Origin: Amyelois transitella
Lineage: Eukaryota > Arthropoda > Insecta > Lepidoptera > Pyralidae
Assembly: GCF_032362555.1 (NCBI RefSeq)
Contig: NC_083532.1
Span: forward strand, 5,094,501 to 5,158,500
Direction of reading: 5' to 3'
Length of the DNA: 64,000 nt
Below are positions 44,501 to 54,235 of this stretch, one piece after another (position 1 is the stretch's first letter; each line of letters starts with the position of its first letter). The position numbers and the translations under genes are program-made. Below the pieces are notes generated by a model, which was given only the letters and a program-made list of their open reading frames with translations, searched no databases and was not told the DNA's origin.

Positions 44501-47500
44501 TCCATCTCAGTTTGGTCCAAAGGTTCGACTGGCAGAGAATTCCTTGTGGCATTAAGTCCACCTGTTGTACATTTTACGTCCATAAAGTTTAAATAAATAA
44601 GTGATAAGTACCTTGTATCCAATTTTGATAATAAATTCTATTCTATTCTATTCATTTAGTTCTAGTTCTACATTCATTCATGTTTTTAATATATGTAGAC
44701 AATGTGCATTCGTCCATGATTTAGATTTAAGAGATCTACATTTGTATATTGACGTCTGAAGAAAATGCTGCAGTGTAGTTTATTTCCGCCGCTTCTTCTA
44801 CACATGCGCTTCGGAAGCGGCAGTAGTTATAATTAGATTTAAGTGATGTGTTGGAACACCAACATTAAAATATATTTTTTTTTTAATTTGTTTGTTCGAT
44901 ATGGCAACATTGTACATCCAATATCTTCTTGTGGGTCCGCAATAAAGCGATACGAGTCTTGTCCGTTAACTCAAGGATTTTTATTTTACCAGTCCAATAC
45001 ATACAGTCCACTTTACATTGCAATCTATTTTTCAATCTTTTTCATGGTCCTTCGAGCCGGATATAAACCAGCGACCTATGGATAATTATATTATGACGTC
45101 AATAAGTGATACCTTGTATACAATTTTGATAATAAATTCTATTCTATTCAATTCATTTATATTTCAGGTTGCAAAAACGTGAACGACCGAGCCGTGTCGT
45201 GCCTAGCCACTTACTGTCCCGACTTGCAAGTCCTCAATGTGCAAGGATGCGATGTGAGTACATACATACGGTCACGTCTATATCCCTTGCGGGGTAGACA
45301 GAGCCAACGGTCTTGAAAAGACTGAATGGCCACGCTCAGCTGTTTGGCTTGATGATAGAATTGGGATTCAAATAGTGACAGGTTGCTAGCCCATCGCCTT
45401 AAAGAAAAATTCCAAGTTTGTAAGCCTACCCCTTATATATATCTTGACCTAATTAAGGACGTCCTGGTATAGGGTCAGGTCAAGAGTACCCGAAACCGCC
45501 GAGCTTGCATGAAGAGAGTTATGAATGTGGATGAAGCGAAGGAAGTACCTATGCAGAGATCGTGACAAGTGGAAAGAGGTAGTCTCTGCCCACCCCTCCG
45601 GGAAAGAGGCGTGATTTTATGTTTATGTTTATATAAATATAATACAATCTATATATATTTTTATAGACTTTGACGGACGAATCGATAGCGAAGTTGGGGC
45701 CGGCAATGAGGCGTCTATGCGTTTCAGGTAAACCATATTTACATACGTACATACTTGCGGGGTAGACAGAGCCAACAGTCTTGAAAAGACTGACAGGACA
45801 CGTTCAGCTTACTGATAGAATTGAGATTCAAATAGTGACAGGTTTCTAGCCCATCGCCTAAAAGATGAATTACTTGTTTATTAGCCTATGCCTTAGTCGC
45901 CTTTTACGACATCCATGGGATCTGGATGGAGTGGTCCTATTCTTTTTAATATCGGTGCGGGGAACCACACGGCACTATACAATGGTGCTGTCTATAGAGC
46001 AACCTTTGTGAATATATATTTATCATATTTATAATACATACATACATATAATCACGTCTATATCCCTTGCGGGGTAGACAAAGCCGACAGTCTTGAAAAG
46101 ACTGATAGGCCACGTTCAGCTGTTTGGCTTGATGATAGAATTGAGATTCAAATAGTGACAGGTTGCTAGCCCATCGCCTAAAAAAGAACCCCAAGTTTGT
46201 AAGCTTATCCCTTAGTCGCCTTTTACGACATCGATGGGATAGAGATGGAGTGGTCCTATTCTTTTTTGTATTGGTGCCACACGGCACTAAAATATATACA
46301 TATAAAAATACTAGAGGCCGCCCGCGACTTCGTCCGCATGGAAACCCTATCAATCCCGCGGGAACTCTGGGATAAAATGTAGCCTATGTGTTATTCTGGG
46401 TCTTCAGCTACCTACATACCAAATTTCATGGTAATCGGTTCAGTAGTTTTTGCGTGAAAGAGTAACAAACATCCATACAAACTTTCGCCTTTATAATAGT
46501 AGTAGGATATATACATATAAATATGTAAGACGATGATAATTTCTCCAATTCCAGGCTGCAGTAACCTGACAGACGCCTCTCTCCAGGCCTTGGCCGTCCA
46601 CTGTCCAGATCTGCAGACCTTGGAGCTGGCCTCGTGCGGGCAGCTCACTGACAGCGGCTTCCAGGCTTTGGCCAGGGTGAGTGCCTGCCAGAACTTACAG
46701 ATTTCATACATACATACACACATACATACACACATACATACATACATACACACATGCACACATACATACATACATACACACATACATACATACACACACA
46801 CATACATACATACATACACACATACATAAAATCACGCCTCTTTCCCGGAGGGGTAGGCAGAGATTACATCTTTCCACTTGCCACGATCTCTGCATACTAC
46901 CGTCGCTTCATCCACATTCATAACTCTCTTCATGCAAGCTCGGCGGTTTCGGGTACTCAGTTTCCAAATTTCATTATGCGATTAAGGCCGCCTTTTGTAC
47001 ATAACCTTAAGATATCAGTATTTTCAAGACTGTTGGCTCTGTCCACCCCGCAAGCGATATAGACGTGACCATATGTATGTATAAACATCCGAGACCCAGG
47101 CCAATCAGAGAAAGTTCGTTTCTCATCTTACCCAGGCCGGGATTCGAACCCGGTACCCACTGTGTTACAGAGGCCGTTAATTGTAATATTCCAGTAAATT
47201 ATTATTCTTCTTTTCCCTCCACAGAGTTGTAGACTGCTAGAACGAATGGATTTAGAAGAGTGCGTTCTGATAACGGACGCTACGCTTGTGCATTTGGCAA
47301 TGGGCTGCCCGCTGTTAGAGAAATTGGTGAGTTGTTTGTTTATTAAAGTAATCTCATACATATATATATATAAGACAATTTAGTCAATTCTGTGAGAACT
47401 CTCGACAAATTAAACTACGTGTTACTCTGTAAAACAAAGATTATTTTTATTTATAACTTTTACACTAGAACTAATATACCTGTAAAACAAAGAAACGACA

Positions 47501-50500
47501 TTTAAAGTTACTTTGTCGATCTCTTTTTACTACTTAACACAATCTTTAATTCACCTTTTTATTATTGTAAATCTGCCGCCATCTTGTGTTTACAATATCA
47601 TCTTATATTATTTTTTCTAACCACTAGCGCCATCTATCAAATCAACATAACAATTATAGTAAAGCGCTCAAATTTGAACTACGAAAGAAAGGAATTCAAA
47701 GGTATTTCCTTACATATATATATACTATATTTATTGAAGGGGACGTCGAATCTCCCTCTTCCTGAAGGCTTCAGGACGGGAATTCGACAAGAAACCGACT
47801 CGGAGGTCGAGAAAATAAAACAAATTTAGTATATATATATATATATAGTCACGTCTATATCCCTTGTGGGCTAGACAGAGCCAAACAGTCTTGAAAAGAC
47901 TGAATGGCCATGTTCAGCTTGTTGGCTTAATGATAGAATTGAGATTCAAATAGTGACGGATTGCTAGCCCATCGCCTAAAAGAATCCCAAGTTTATAAGC
48001 CTATCTCTTAGTCACCTTTTACGACATCCATGGGAACGAGATGGAGTGGTCCTATTCTTTTTTTTATTGGTGCCGGGAACCACACGGCACTATATATATA
48101 TATATATAGTGCCGTGTGTGGTTATATATATATATATATGAATTTAGTTTATTGAAAACATGTTATTTAATTTCAGACGCTATCGCACTGTGAACTGATA
48201 ACGGACTTTGGCATAAAACAGCTGTCAATGGCGCCGTGCGCCGCAAAACACCTCACAGTTTTAGGTGGGTCCATATCTATTTATTTATTTTTTAAATAAT
48301 TTATTCAGTATTCTTACAACACATACAAAAAATAGCTATTGAACCTTGCAAACGTAGCAGGGTTTGTCTATGTTCGGTGAATCGCTGTTACATTTACAAT
48401 TTAGATATTTTTTAAACTTATTAAAATCTTTAGTATACAACTCCTGAAGTTCTGAAGGAAGTTCGTTCAAATAATTAGGTAGAATACATACATACATATA
48501 ATCACGTCTATATCCCTTGCGGGGTACAGAGCTATCAGTCTTGAAAACATTTGGAAGGCAATGTTAAAGCTGTACGGCTAAATGATGGAATTGTGATTCA
48601 AATAGTGACAGGTTGCTAGCCCATCGCTTACAAAAGAAGAATCCCAAGTTTATAAGCCTACCCCTTAGTCGCATTTCACGACATCCATGTGAACGAGATG
48701 GAATGGTCCTAAACTTTTTTTTTACGCCCAAAACCACACGGTTTATTATATCCATGGGAAGATGGAGTGGTCCTAATCTTTGTTTTTTTTTATTTGTGCC
48801 GTAAACCACACGGCACTTGTATTTATTGTTTATTTTTTTATAAGCGGCCTCTGTGGCGCAGCGGTAGTACGCTTGTCAGTGACACCGGAGGTCCCGGGTT
48901 CGAATCCCGGTCAGGGAATGATGAGAAACTAACTTTCTCTGATTGGTCTGAGTCTTGGATGATTATCTATATAAGTATTTATTATAAAATATAGTATCTT
49001 TGAGTTAGTATCTCGTAACACAAGTCTCGAACTTACTTCGAGGCTAACTCAATCTGTGTAATTTGTCTCGTAAGTATATATAAGTATATATATATCACTA
49101 CATAGTATAAAACAAAGTCGCTATTTTAGTCTGTTTGTCTGTATGCTTAAATCTTTAAAATTACGCAACGGATTTTGATGCGGTTTTTTGTGACAGGTAG
49201 AGTGATTCAAGAGGAAGGTTTTTATGTATAATTTTTTCCGAATTTTGCACCCGTGCGAAGCCGGGGCGGGTCGCTAGTAATATATATATATTTATAAACT
49301 TCCGTTCTCAGGTCTAGACAATTGTCCACTAGTGACAGATGGGGCTTTAGAACATTTGGCGGCGTGCGAGAAACTACAACTCATCGAGCTATACGACTGT
49401 CAGCTGGTCACCAGGCACGCTATAAGGAAGTTGAGGGTGAGTTTGATGTCACACGTCTCTGTTTCTCGCGGGGTAGACAGAATTTAGAGTCTCTAAAACA
49501 CGAGGGAGCGGGTTAAAGCTGATTCTTGTTTAAATATATTTATTTAGAGTTGAGAGAAATGTGTTGTAAGAATGAACACAATTTTTTTTTTATTTATACA
49601 TACAATCACGTCCTTATCCCTTGCGGGGTAGACAGAGACAACAACACAACGTTCAGCTTCACACCTTTTGAGTAGGTGGATAATATTAGTTCAAAAAAAT
49701 ATATATGAAATTGGCGTTTGGTATAGGAGGAACAAAAAAGTCGATTTTTTTTAATCCAGTAACCATAAAGTTAGTATGGATGTTAGTTACTCTTTCACGC
49801 AAAAACTACTGAACCGATTACGATGAAATTTGGTATGTAGTTAGCTGAAGACCCAGACTTTTTTGGACTGCCCTATCGGAGTTGAATTTATCCCTTGGAA
49901 GAAGTTACTCAAATTTCTAAAAAAATGGTATACTGTTGGTCCTGTGGATGTCTTGAACATTCCAATTGAAGTTCCTCTAATTTTGTAGCCGAAACGCAAA
50001 TGGTCTGGTTGACTGGAAGAAATCCCTCATAGGGACAAGTCCGCCATTGTGCATTGTTATTTTTTGATGTCATTTTATGTTGTACAAAAAATTTGTTATG
50101 TACAATAAAGTATTTTATAATTTTTTTTTGTTTATATATTCATGTACAACAAGGAAAATAAGAATAAAACTTAAAATAAAGATAAATTAAATATATTAGA
50201 TATAAATCTCTTATATCTTGTCTGCGAAGCGGGGTATAATATATATATATATATATTATTATTATATACAGGGTGACTTTTAATTCAACTGCATAAATTT
50301 AACTGTTAAGTGTACTCATCTAAAGGATATTTAAAAACGTTAAAAGAAAAATATTAGTTCATATATCAGAAAGTACGAAAAAAATAAAAGTTATTTTTCA
50401 GACATTTATTAACATGTTTAGTTTTAATTTCTTTTAGTAGTATTGGTCTTTAATAAAGCGTGTGACGTAGATTTTGAGGGTTTTTTAAATGTAAAAATGT

Positions 50501-50734
50501 TGACGTTTAATTTAAATAAAAATAGGCTCAAACAGCTCAGAAGCATGGGTATAGTCTATGTTTAAAAGGATGCAGTTGTTTTAAATGTCACCCTGTATAT
50601 ATATATATATATTACACCCCGGTGCGCAGGGCCACCTGCCCAACATCAAGGTGCACGCGTACTTCGCGCCCGTGACGCCGCCCGCCGCGCGCGCCGCCGC
50701 GCCGCGCTACTGCCGCTGCTGCAACATCATATGA
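38533..50734 (+). CDS. FBXL20: F-box/LRR protein, FBXL20/FBXL2 type, CaaX-ended (15 exons)
   Basis: Exons: 38533-38562, 39659-39712, 39844-39957, 40416-40499, 40822-40929, 41285-41382, 42249-42315, 43330-43432, 45168-45253, 45667-45727, 46555-46676, 47225-47326, 48177-48264, 49312-49436, 50630-50734. They join in frame to 448 residues (vertebrate FBXL20 is about 436). The F-box is INKKLPKELLLRILSYLD (about residues 40-57 onward), which should bind SKP1 in an SCF ubiquitin ligase. Cysteine-containing leucine-rich repeats follow to about residue 410, one or two per exon, for example LSLRGCESIGD and LEECVLITDATL. The end HLPNIKVHAYFAPVTPP is strongly conserved, and the last four residues CNII form a prenylation box, as in FBXL2/20. 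The first two short exons (MTYSGRNKFD, then 18 residues) are supported only by splice sites and phase. Drosophila's counterpart is CG9003. Confidence 0.93.
39211..39420 (-). mobile_element. Lep1-like Helitron in FBXL20 intron 1
   Basis: Runs from TTGAAGCCCTCAAGGATGAA to CTTTATAACATTAGTATAGA in inverted orientation; the CTAG end is missing. Confidence 0.7.
39432..39574 (-). repeat. SINE head half
   Basis: 5' half; ends about 85 bp before the second FBXL20 exon. Confidence 0.75.
40277..40375 (+). repeat. tRNA-derived SINE, 3' part
   Basis: From ATAGTATCGTTGAGTTAGGA to GTCCCGTATATATA; about 40 bp before the exon at 40416. Confidence 0.7.
40528..40726 (+). repeat. SINE, internally shortened
   Basis: Head and tail present, middle reduced; starts about 28 bp after the donor at 40500. 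Confidence 0.75.
41017..41232 (-). repeat. Two tandem SINE tail fragments
   Basis: Tail copies at 41017-41098 and 41131-41232, both antisense to FBXL20. Confidence 0.7.
41398..41610 (-). repeat. TATG-tailed SINE after the exon ending 41382
   Basis: Tail begins about 16 bp after the donor. Confidence 0.78.
41730..42190. repeat. SINE cluster of three pieces
   Basis: Plus-strand tail (41730-41835), plus-strand diverged copy (41890-42075) and minus-strand tail (42080-42190), ending about 58 bp before the exon at 42249. Confidence 0.7.
42378..42513 (+). repeat. Dispersed retroposon with GAAGCGG stem
   Basis: Best-preserved copy: GTTCCGCCGCTTCTTC, TTTGGAAGCGGTAGTAG, GTGATACCTTGTATGC, then ATTCTATTC tail. 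Confidence 0.72.
42627..42890 (+). repeat. TATG-tailed SINE
   Basis: Full length; its tail is joined directly to the inverted tail of the RTE fragment at 42888. Confidence 0.86.
42888..43205 (-). mobile_element. RTE LINE 3'-end fragment, 318 bp
   Basis: Second-longest copy here. Encodes the stretch from VVTGIEKGMLRWFGHVERMN to [11 protein letters not shown] in the minus strand. A second tail piece follows at 43208-43296. Confidence 0.88.
43425..43660 (+). repeat. 47-bp tandem repeat carrying copies of a splice-donor motif
   Basis: GAGGTGAGT occurs at 43430 (the real donor), 43486, 43533, 43580 and 43627, the last three 47 bp apart. The unit continues with a T-rich tract, CTCCTAGCTTTAG and TTTAGTTTTGT. 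See findings. Confidence 0.8.
43650..43780 (-). repeat. GGGACTAAAGCCAGGAGG repeat, inverted
   Basis: Family of 5640-5950; its end merges with the 47-bp tandem repeat. Confidence 0.65.
43842..44050 (-). repeat. TATG-tailed SINE
   Basis: Lacks the head; joined to another donor-like GAGGTGAGT stretch at about 44052. Confidence 0.8.
44065..44200 (-). repeat. GGGACTAAAGCCAGGAGG repeat, second inverted copy
   Basis: Near-duplicate of 43650-43780; both are followed by ATCGNTGGGAATGTATCTAA-like sequence, so the whole block was duplicated. Confidence 0.65.
44240..44493 (-). repeat. TATG-tailed SINE
   Basis: Full-length copy in FBXL20 intron 8. Confidence 0.85.
44700..45150 (+). repeat. GAAGCGG-stem retroposon interrupted by a ~244-bp insertion
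   Basis: Left part ends GATTTAAGTGATG at 44848 and right part resumes TGACGTCAATAAGTG at 45093. Intact copies at 18957 and 42378 run straight through. Ends just before the exon at 45168. Confidence 0.7.
44849..45092 (+). mobile_element. Unclassified insertion, possibly a solo LTR
   Basis: Begins TGTTGGAACACCAACATT, contains GCAATAAAGCG and ends near GATAATTATATTA. The TG start and the AATAAA fit an LTR, but no clear target duplication is visible. Confidence 0.4.
45257..45435 (-). repeat. TATG-tailed SINE abutting the exon 9 donor
   Basis: Tail (CATA)n starts immediately after GTGAGT of the exon ending 45253. Confidence 0.82.
45438..45622 (+). mobile_element. RTE LINE 3'-end fragment
   Basis: From ATCTTGACCTAATTAAGGAC to the GCGTGATTTTATG tail; about 44 bp before the exon at 45667. 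Confidence 0.84.
45740..45976 (-). repeat. TATG-tailed SINE after the exon ending 45727
   Basis: Tail starts about 12 bp after the donor. Confidence 0.82.
46034..46288 (-). repeat. TATG-tailed SINE
   Basis: Full length apart from a small gap in the head. Confidence 0.84.
46310..46508 (-). mobile_element. Helitron-like element (CTACTATTATAAAGGCGAAAG family)
   Basis: Complete: ACTAGAGGCCGCCCGCGACT at one end and CCTTTATAATAGTAGTAGG at the other; 46 bp before the exon at 46555. Confidence 0.78.
46708..46828. repeat. (CATA)n/(CACA) microsatellite
   Basis: About 120 bp of CATA units with CACA variants, contiguous with the tail of the RTE fragment at 46829. Confidence 0.9.
46829..46962 (-). mobile_element. 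RTE LINE 3'-end fragment
   Basis: Last ~135 bp; its TATG tail has grown into the microsatellite to the left. Confidence 0.83.
47083..47182 (-). repeat. tRNA-derived SINE fragment
   Basis: B box GGGATTCGAACCCGG (complement) and the GAGGCCG head, with the A-box region deleted; ends about 42 bp before the exon at 47225. A SINE tail (47018-47082) precedes it. Confidence 0.72.
47846..48092 (-). repeat. TATG-tailed SINE with TA-rich ends
   Basis: Full length between two (TA)n tracts; the head is mirrored on the far side of the right tract. Confidence 0.83.
48487..48745 (-). repeat. TATG-tailed SINE
   Basis: Diverged full-length copy. The last ~60 bp (head end) recur at 48750-48816. Confidence 0.78.
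48844..49080 (+). repeat. tRNA-derived SINE, complete
   Basis: Head GCGGCCTCTGTGGCGCAGCG contains a pol III A box (TGGCGCAGCGG, 48854-48864), followed by the B box GGTTCGAATCC (48897-48907). A tRNA-unrelated body ends GTCTCGTAAGTATATA. It is not a functional tRNA because no cloverleaf follows. Confidence 0.88.
49105..49278 (+). mobile_element. Helitron-like element (AAGCCGGGGCGGGTCGCTAGT family)
   Basis: Third Helitron-like family: body AACGGATTTTGATGCGG, end GAAGCCGGGGCGGGTCGCTAG; 34 bp before the exon at 49312. Confidence 0.72.
49770..49860 (+). mobile_element. Helitron-like fragment
   Basis: Middle of the family at 59743, GTTACTCTTTCACGCAAAAA to GCTGAAGACCCAGA. Confidence 0.6.
49976..50120 (+). 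repeat. Dispersed repeat ending ACAATAAAG
   Basis: Same family as 14690-14855. Confidence 0.62.
50269..50595 (+). mobile_element. Mariner-type MITE, short form
   Basis: 327 bp with inverted ends CAGGGTGAC...GTCACCCTG, each flanked by TA; 34 bp before the last FBXL20 exon. Confidence 0.82.
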
Positions 50735-50754
50735 TGAGGTGGGCGCGCGTACCT

Positions 50755-51104
50755 ACATACACACATGCATGCATACGTACATGCGTACATAATACATACA
50801 TGCATGCATACATACTTGCATACCTACATACACGCATACATACATGCAAACATACATGCGTACATAATACATCCATGTCTACATACTTGCATACCTACAT
50901 ACATGCATACATACATACATACACGCATACATACATGCAAACATACATGCGTACATAATACATCCATGCATACATACTTGCATACCTACATACATGCATA
51001 CATACATACATACATGCGTACATAATACATCAATGCATACAAACAAACATGCATGCATACATAGATACATGCATACATGCATGCATGAAGACATATCTAC
51101 ATAA
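50755..51104. repeat. Higher-order (CATA/CATG) minisatellite
   Basis: CATA units interspersed with ACATGCGTACATAATACA blocks at 50779, 50854, 50945 and 51012 (spacing 75, 91, 67). It abuts the tail of the SINE at 51105 and lies in the FBXL20 3' region. Confidence 0.85.
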
Positions 51105-51359
51105 ATACAAATAATCACGTCTATATCCCTTGCGGGATAAACAGAGCCAATAGCTTTGAAAAGACTGATAGGCCACGTTCAGCTGCTTGGCTTAATCATA
51201 GAATTGAGATTCAAACAGTGACAGGTTGCTAGCCCATCGCCTTCAAGAAGAAACCCAAGTTTGTAAGCCTATCCCTTAGTCGTCTTTTACGACATCCATG
51301 GGAAAGAGATGGTGTGGTCTTTTCCTTTTTTGTATTGGTGCCGGGAACCACACGGCACT
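51105..51359 (-). repeat. TATG-tailed SINE, source of the adjacent minisatellite
   Basis: Full length, head ending CACACGGCAC at 51359. Confidence 0.86.
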
Positions 51360-51674
51360 GTATTTGTATAATAATAAACTTTAATTTTATTTTACAGATC
51401 GCGACTCGAATACGTCGACTCGCCGTTCCCGAAAATCGCATTTAAATTTTACATTCGCGTTGATAAGAGTGAGCGGATATTATGACTGCCATATTGAGTC
51501 ACTAGATTGTACTTTAGTACGCATATTCCCGCGGGAATTCTGGGAATGCCCCCCCTTGTTTCCTCCACCGCTTGAAGACTAGCGCTTTGGAAGCGGTAGT
51601 GACACCTTTAGTAATGTATAACGGTCAATATGTTATGTTTTCTATCCTTTATATGTATATTATATATAGATTGA

Positions 51675-51677
<3 letters not shown>

Positions 51678-51716
<39 letters not shown>

Positions 51717-51722
51717 TATATA
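51678..51722. repeat. (TA)n microsatellite
   Basis: About 20 TA units; another run at 52020-52070. Confidence 0.85.
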
Positions 51723-52496
51723 AACTGTGGCCATGATTCAGACTTTTCCAAGAAAATTTTTTTTTTTCATTTTTATTTACAAATTTAAGAAGTAAATTAA
51801 AAAAAAATTAACAATAGCATACATACATGCATGCATACATACATACACGCATAAAAACAAATAATCACGTCTATATCCAATATAAACATTTTTTTATTTT
51901 TCTTTAATTTACTTAAAAAAATATATGAACGCCATCAATAATGAATGCATCATCCCTTGCAATTTATTCGCCCTCCACTGACGTTTATGCGAAGGTATTT
52001 GATATCCGCGGTGTGATATTAGTATATATATTTTTTTATATATATATAATATATATATATATATATTCTGCTCACTCTTTAAAAAGTTAGAAGCGCGAAT
52101 TTTATTCAGTAGAAATCTGGTATAACAATATTCATGGCTCCATGTTGGAGTCGCAGTTCGAGTCTATGTTTACACGTATTACACATATCACGTATTAATC
52201 GTTCACGAGGTAGACAGAGCCGTTAGTCAAGACTCGATAATAATAACTACATTAACACGGCTTAATTCTTTAGTGTCGGATCTGTCTACCCCGCAAGGGG
52301 AAAAAAACGTTATGTAAGAGTGCTTGAGTTTACATAGTTCAAAATGAGAAGTGAACGCGGCCCTCGTGATGAGTGGCTCTGTCTACCCCGTATGGGATAA
52401 AGACGTGGTACATGTTAATTGTAAGACATAAAGACTTGATATAATGAATAGTTATATTCTGAAATGCCGGTGTGCTAAACTATTTCAAAGTGCATT

Positions 52497-52695
52497 TCAT
52501 TTCCCATGGATGTCGTAAAAGGCGACCAAGGGATGAGCTTATAAACTTGGGATTCCTCTTTTAGGCGATGGGTTAGCAACCTGTCACTATTTGAATCTCA
52601 GTTCCATCATAAAGCCATACAACGTACGTCTTTTCAAAGACTGTTGGCTCTGTCTACCCCGCAAGGGATAGAGATGTGACACATGAATGTGTGTT
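52497..52695 (+). repeat. TATG-tailed SINE
   Basis: Lacks the head; ends GATGTGACACATGAATGTG. Confidence 0.8.
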
Positions 52696-52838
52696 GTACC
52701 AGGATTCTGCTCTTATATATATTCGAATTTGGCGAAACAATAACGCCTGTAGATAAAACGAAGCCTTATTAAGTAAAATATTAATAAAAAAATATTAAAT
52801 GATTAGGTAACTTGTTAAAATTAGCGTTTAATTATTGT

Positions 52839-53142
52839 AGCGGTATGATACACGGCGTATAAGTTGACCTGAAATGGCGACGGGTAACGAATGTTCACGG
52901 AATTATCGCTACACATTATAAAGTCAACCTACTTTTTCTCTGTCTATATGTATGCACTGGTCTCGGAAATTTGTAGACGGATTTTGTTCCCGTTTGGAAT
53001 GTCGGAAAGGGGATTTTCTGAGGAAGGTTTATGTTAAAGTAAAAATTGACTAATTTGACAAATTTTTCCTTGACATTTTTAGTTATCGTCATAGTGATGT
53101 TTGCATACGTAGGTCAACTTATATGCCGAACTTTTCGCCGCT
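52839..53142. mobile_element. Candidate MITE with ~32-bp inverted ends
   Basis: Left end AGCGG...GGCGTATAAGTTGACCT and right end AGGTCAACTTATATGCC...CCGCT are imperfect inverted repeats. The centre resembles a Helitron-like body. Confidence 0.55.
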
Positions 53143-53359
53143 TAAATGTACGTAGCAATATCAACTAATTAACATAATACATTGTAGTGCGGCAACACTA
53201 AAATGTTGCCAGTTTTATACTTTATTTTTATATTTCTGATTGGCTGTTCTGTGATTTAAATATAGAATGTGTTAAGGTAACGGTTATTGAGCGATAAAAA
53301 AAATATAACACTGTATCATAGATGTATATAGGAATAGATACCGCGGGTATATTAGTTTG

Positions 53360-53550
53360 ATTGTCAACCGATGCCTGTTTACGGTGGGGGAAAACATCGT
53401 TACCTGCACATTCAGGCAACTGGATGTGTAATCATGATCGATCCAATACAGGTTAGGTTCCCCTGCAAAGGTTGCGGAGGTCAGACGGGAGTCGCTTCGT
53501 GTAAAAACCTGACTCGCCAAATCCAATATCGTGGTCATAGATTCATCTTG
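53360..53550 (+). repeat. GGTCAGACGGGAGTCGCTTC repeat
   Basis: Carries the 'cacattcaggcaactggatg' block and the core; the 3' end is missing. Confidence 0.68.
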
Positions 53551-53717
53551 GCCTCTAGACAAGTAAGAAGAAGGTGGTGAAAAAAAAAGGTTGACCTGGA
53601 GGTATCTATTTCTATATATCTATGCAATAATTGTATGAGAGGTGGTTGATGACGGACTGAAGAAAAATTAGTGATTTTTCAAAATTGCTATGAAAATATT
53701 AATGTACAGGTGATTTG

Positions 53718-53851
53718 TAAACAGTACTCATATTTTACAATGTGAGACAAAAACTTTGAATAGAAATTTAGACACAATTTAATTAAGTGGTATTTGCATT
53801 TAGTCTTGACGAATTTTCAAGAATTTAGTAAAAAAAATTGAGTACTGTTTA
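53718..53851. mobile_element. Candidate short MITE
   Basis: 134 bp with ends TAAACAGTACTCA and the complement TGAGTACTGTTTA. Confidence 0.5.
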
Positions 53852-54177
53852 AATATAGCATTGAACCTTGTCAAAAAAAGAAAATATTTGTTAATTATGT
53901 GCATAATTTTTTACTTTTAAGGATTTAAATAATTTTTCTTACAATATTAACAATTTTTAAAATAAACACATTTTCCCATATCATGCTGTGTTTTTTTATT
54001 ATATAAGTGTTGTGGCAATCTGTTCACGGAAGTAAAAACAAACTTGAAAATACGATTAATATAACAACATTCATAACCATCTCTTTCTTAATAGCCTAAT
54101 AAGTAAGATACCATACAAATCCATTCTCAATGCTTTTTATGTGCGCTGCTCTTTTTAATTATAGATTTTCCTTTATA

Positions 54178-54235
54178 TTCTGGTTGGCTGGAAGAAATCC
54201 CTATTGGGATAAGTCCGCCATTGTACGTATTATAT
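54178..54235 (+). repeat. Fragment of the GATAAGTCCGCC repeat
   Basis: Short copy of the 14690-14855 family. Confidence 0.55.

Noticed and set aside
46412-46829. ORFs of repeated MYVCMYVC or HTYIHTYI
   Set aside because: They translate the CATA microsatellite in different frames.
48844-48920. tRNA gene with good A and B boxes
   Set aside because: Acceptor and anticodon arms do not pair and a SINE body follows; the same unit recurs at 60567-60799 and as fragments.
50755-51104. Regularly spaced repeats resembling a CRISPR array
   Set aside because: Units are CATA-type microsatellite in an insect intergenic region; spacing is irregular and there are no unique spacers or cas genes.
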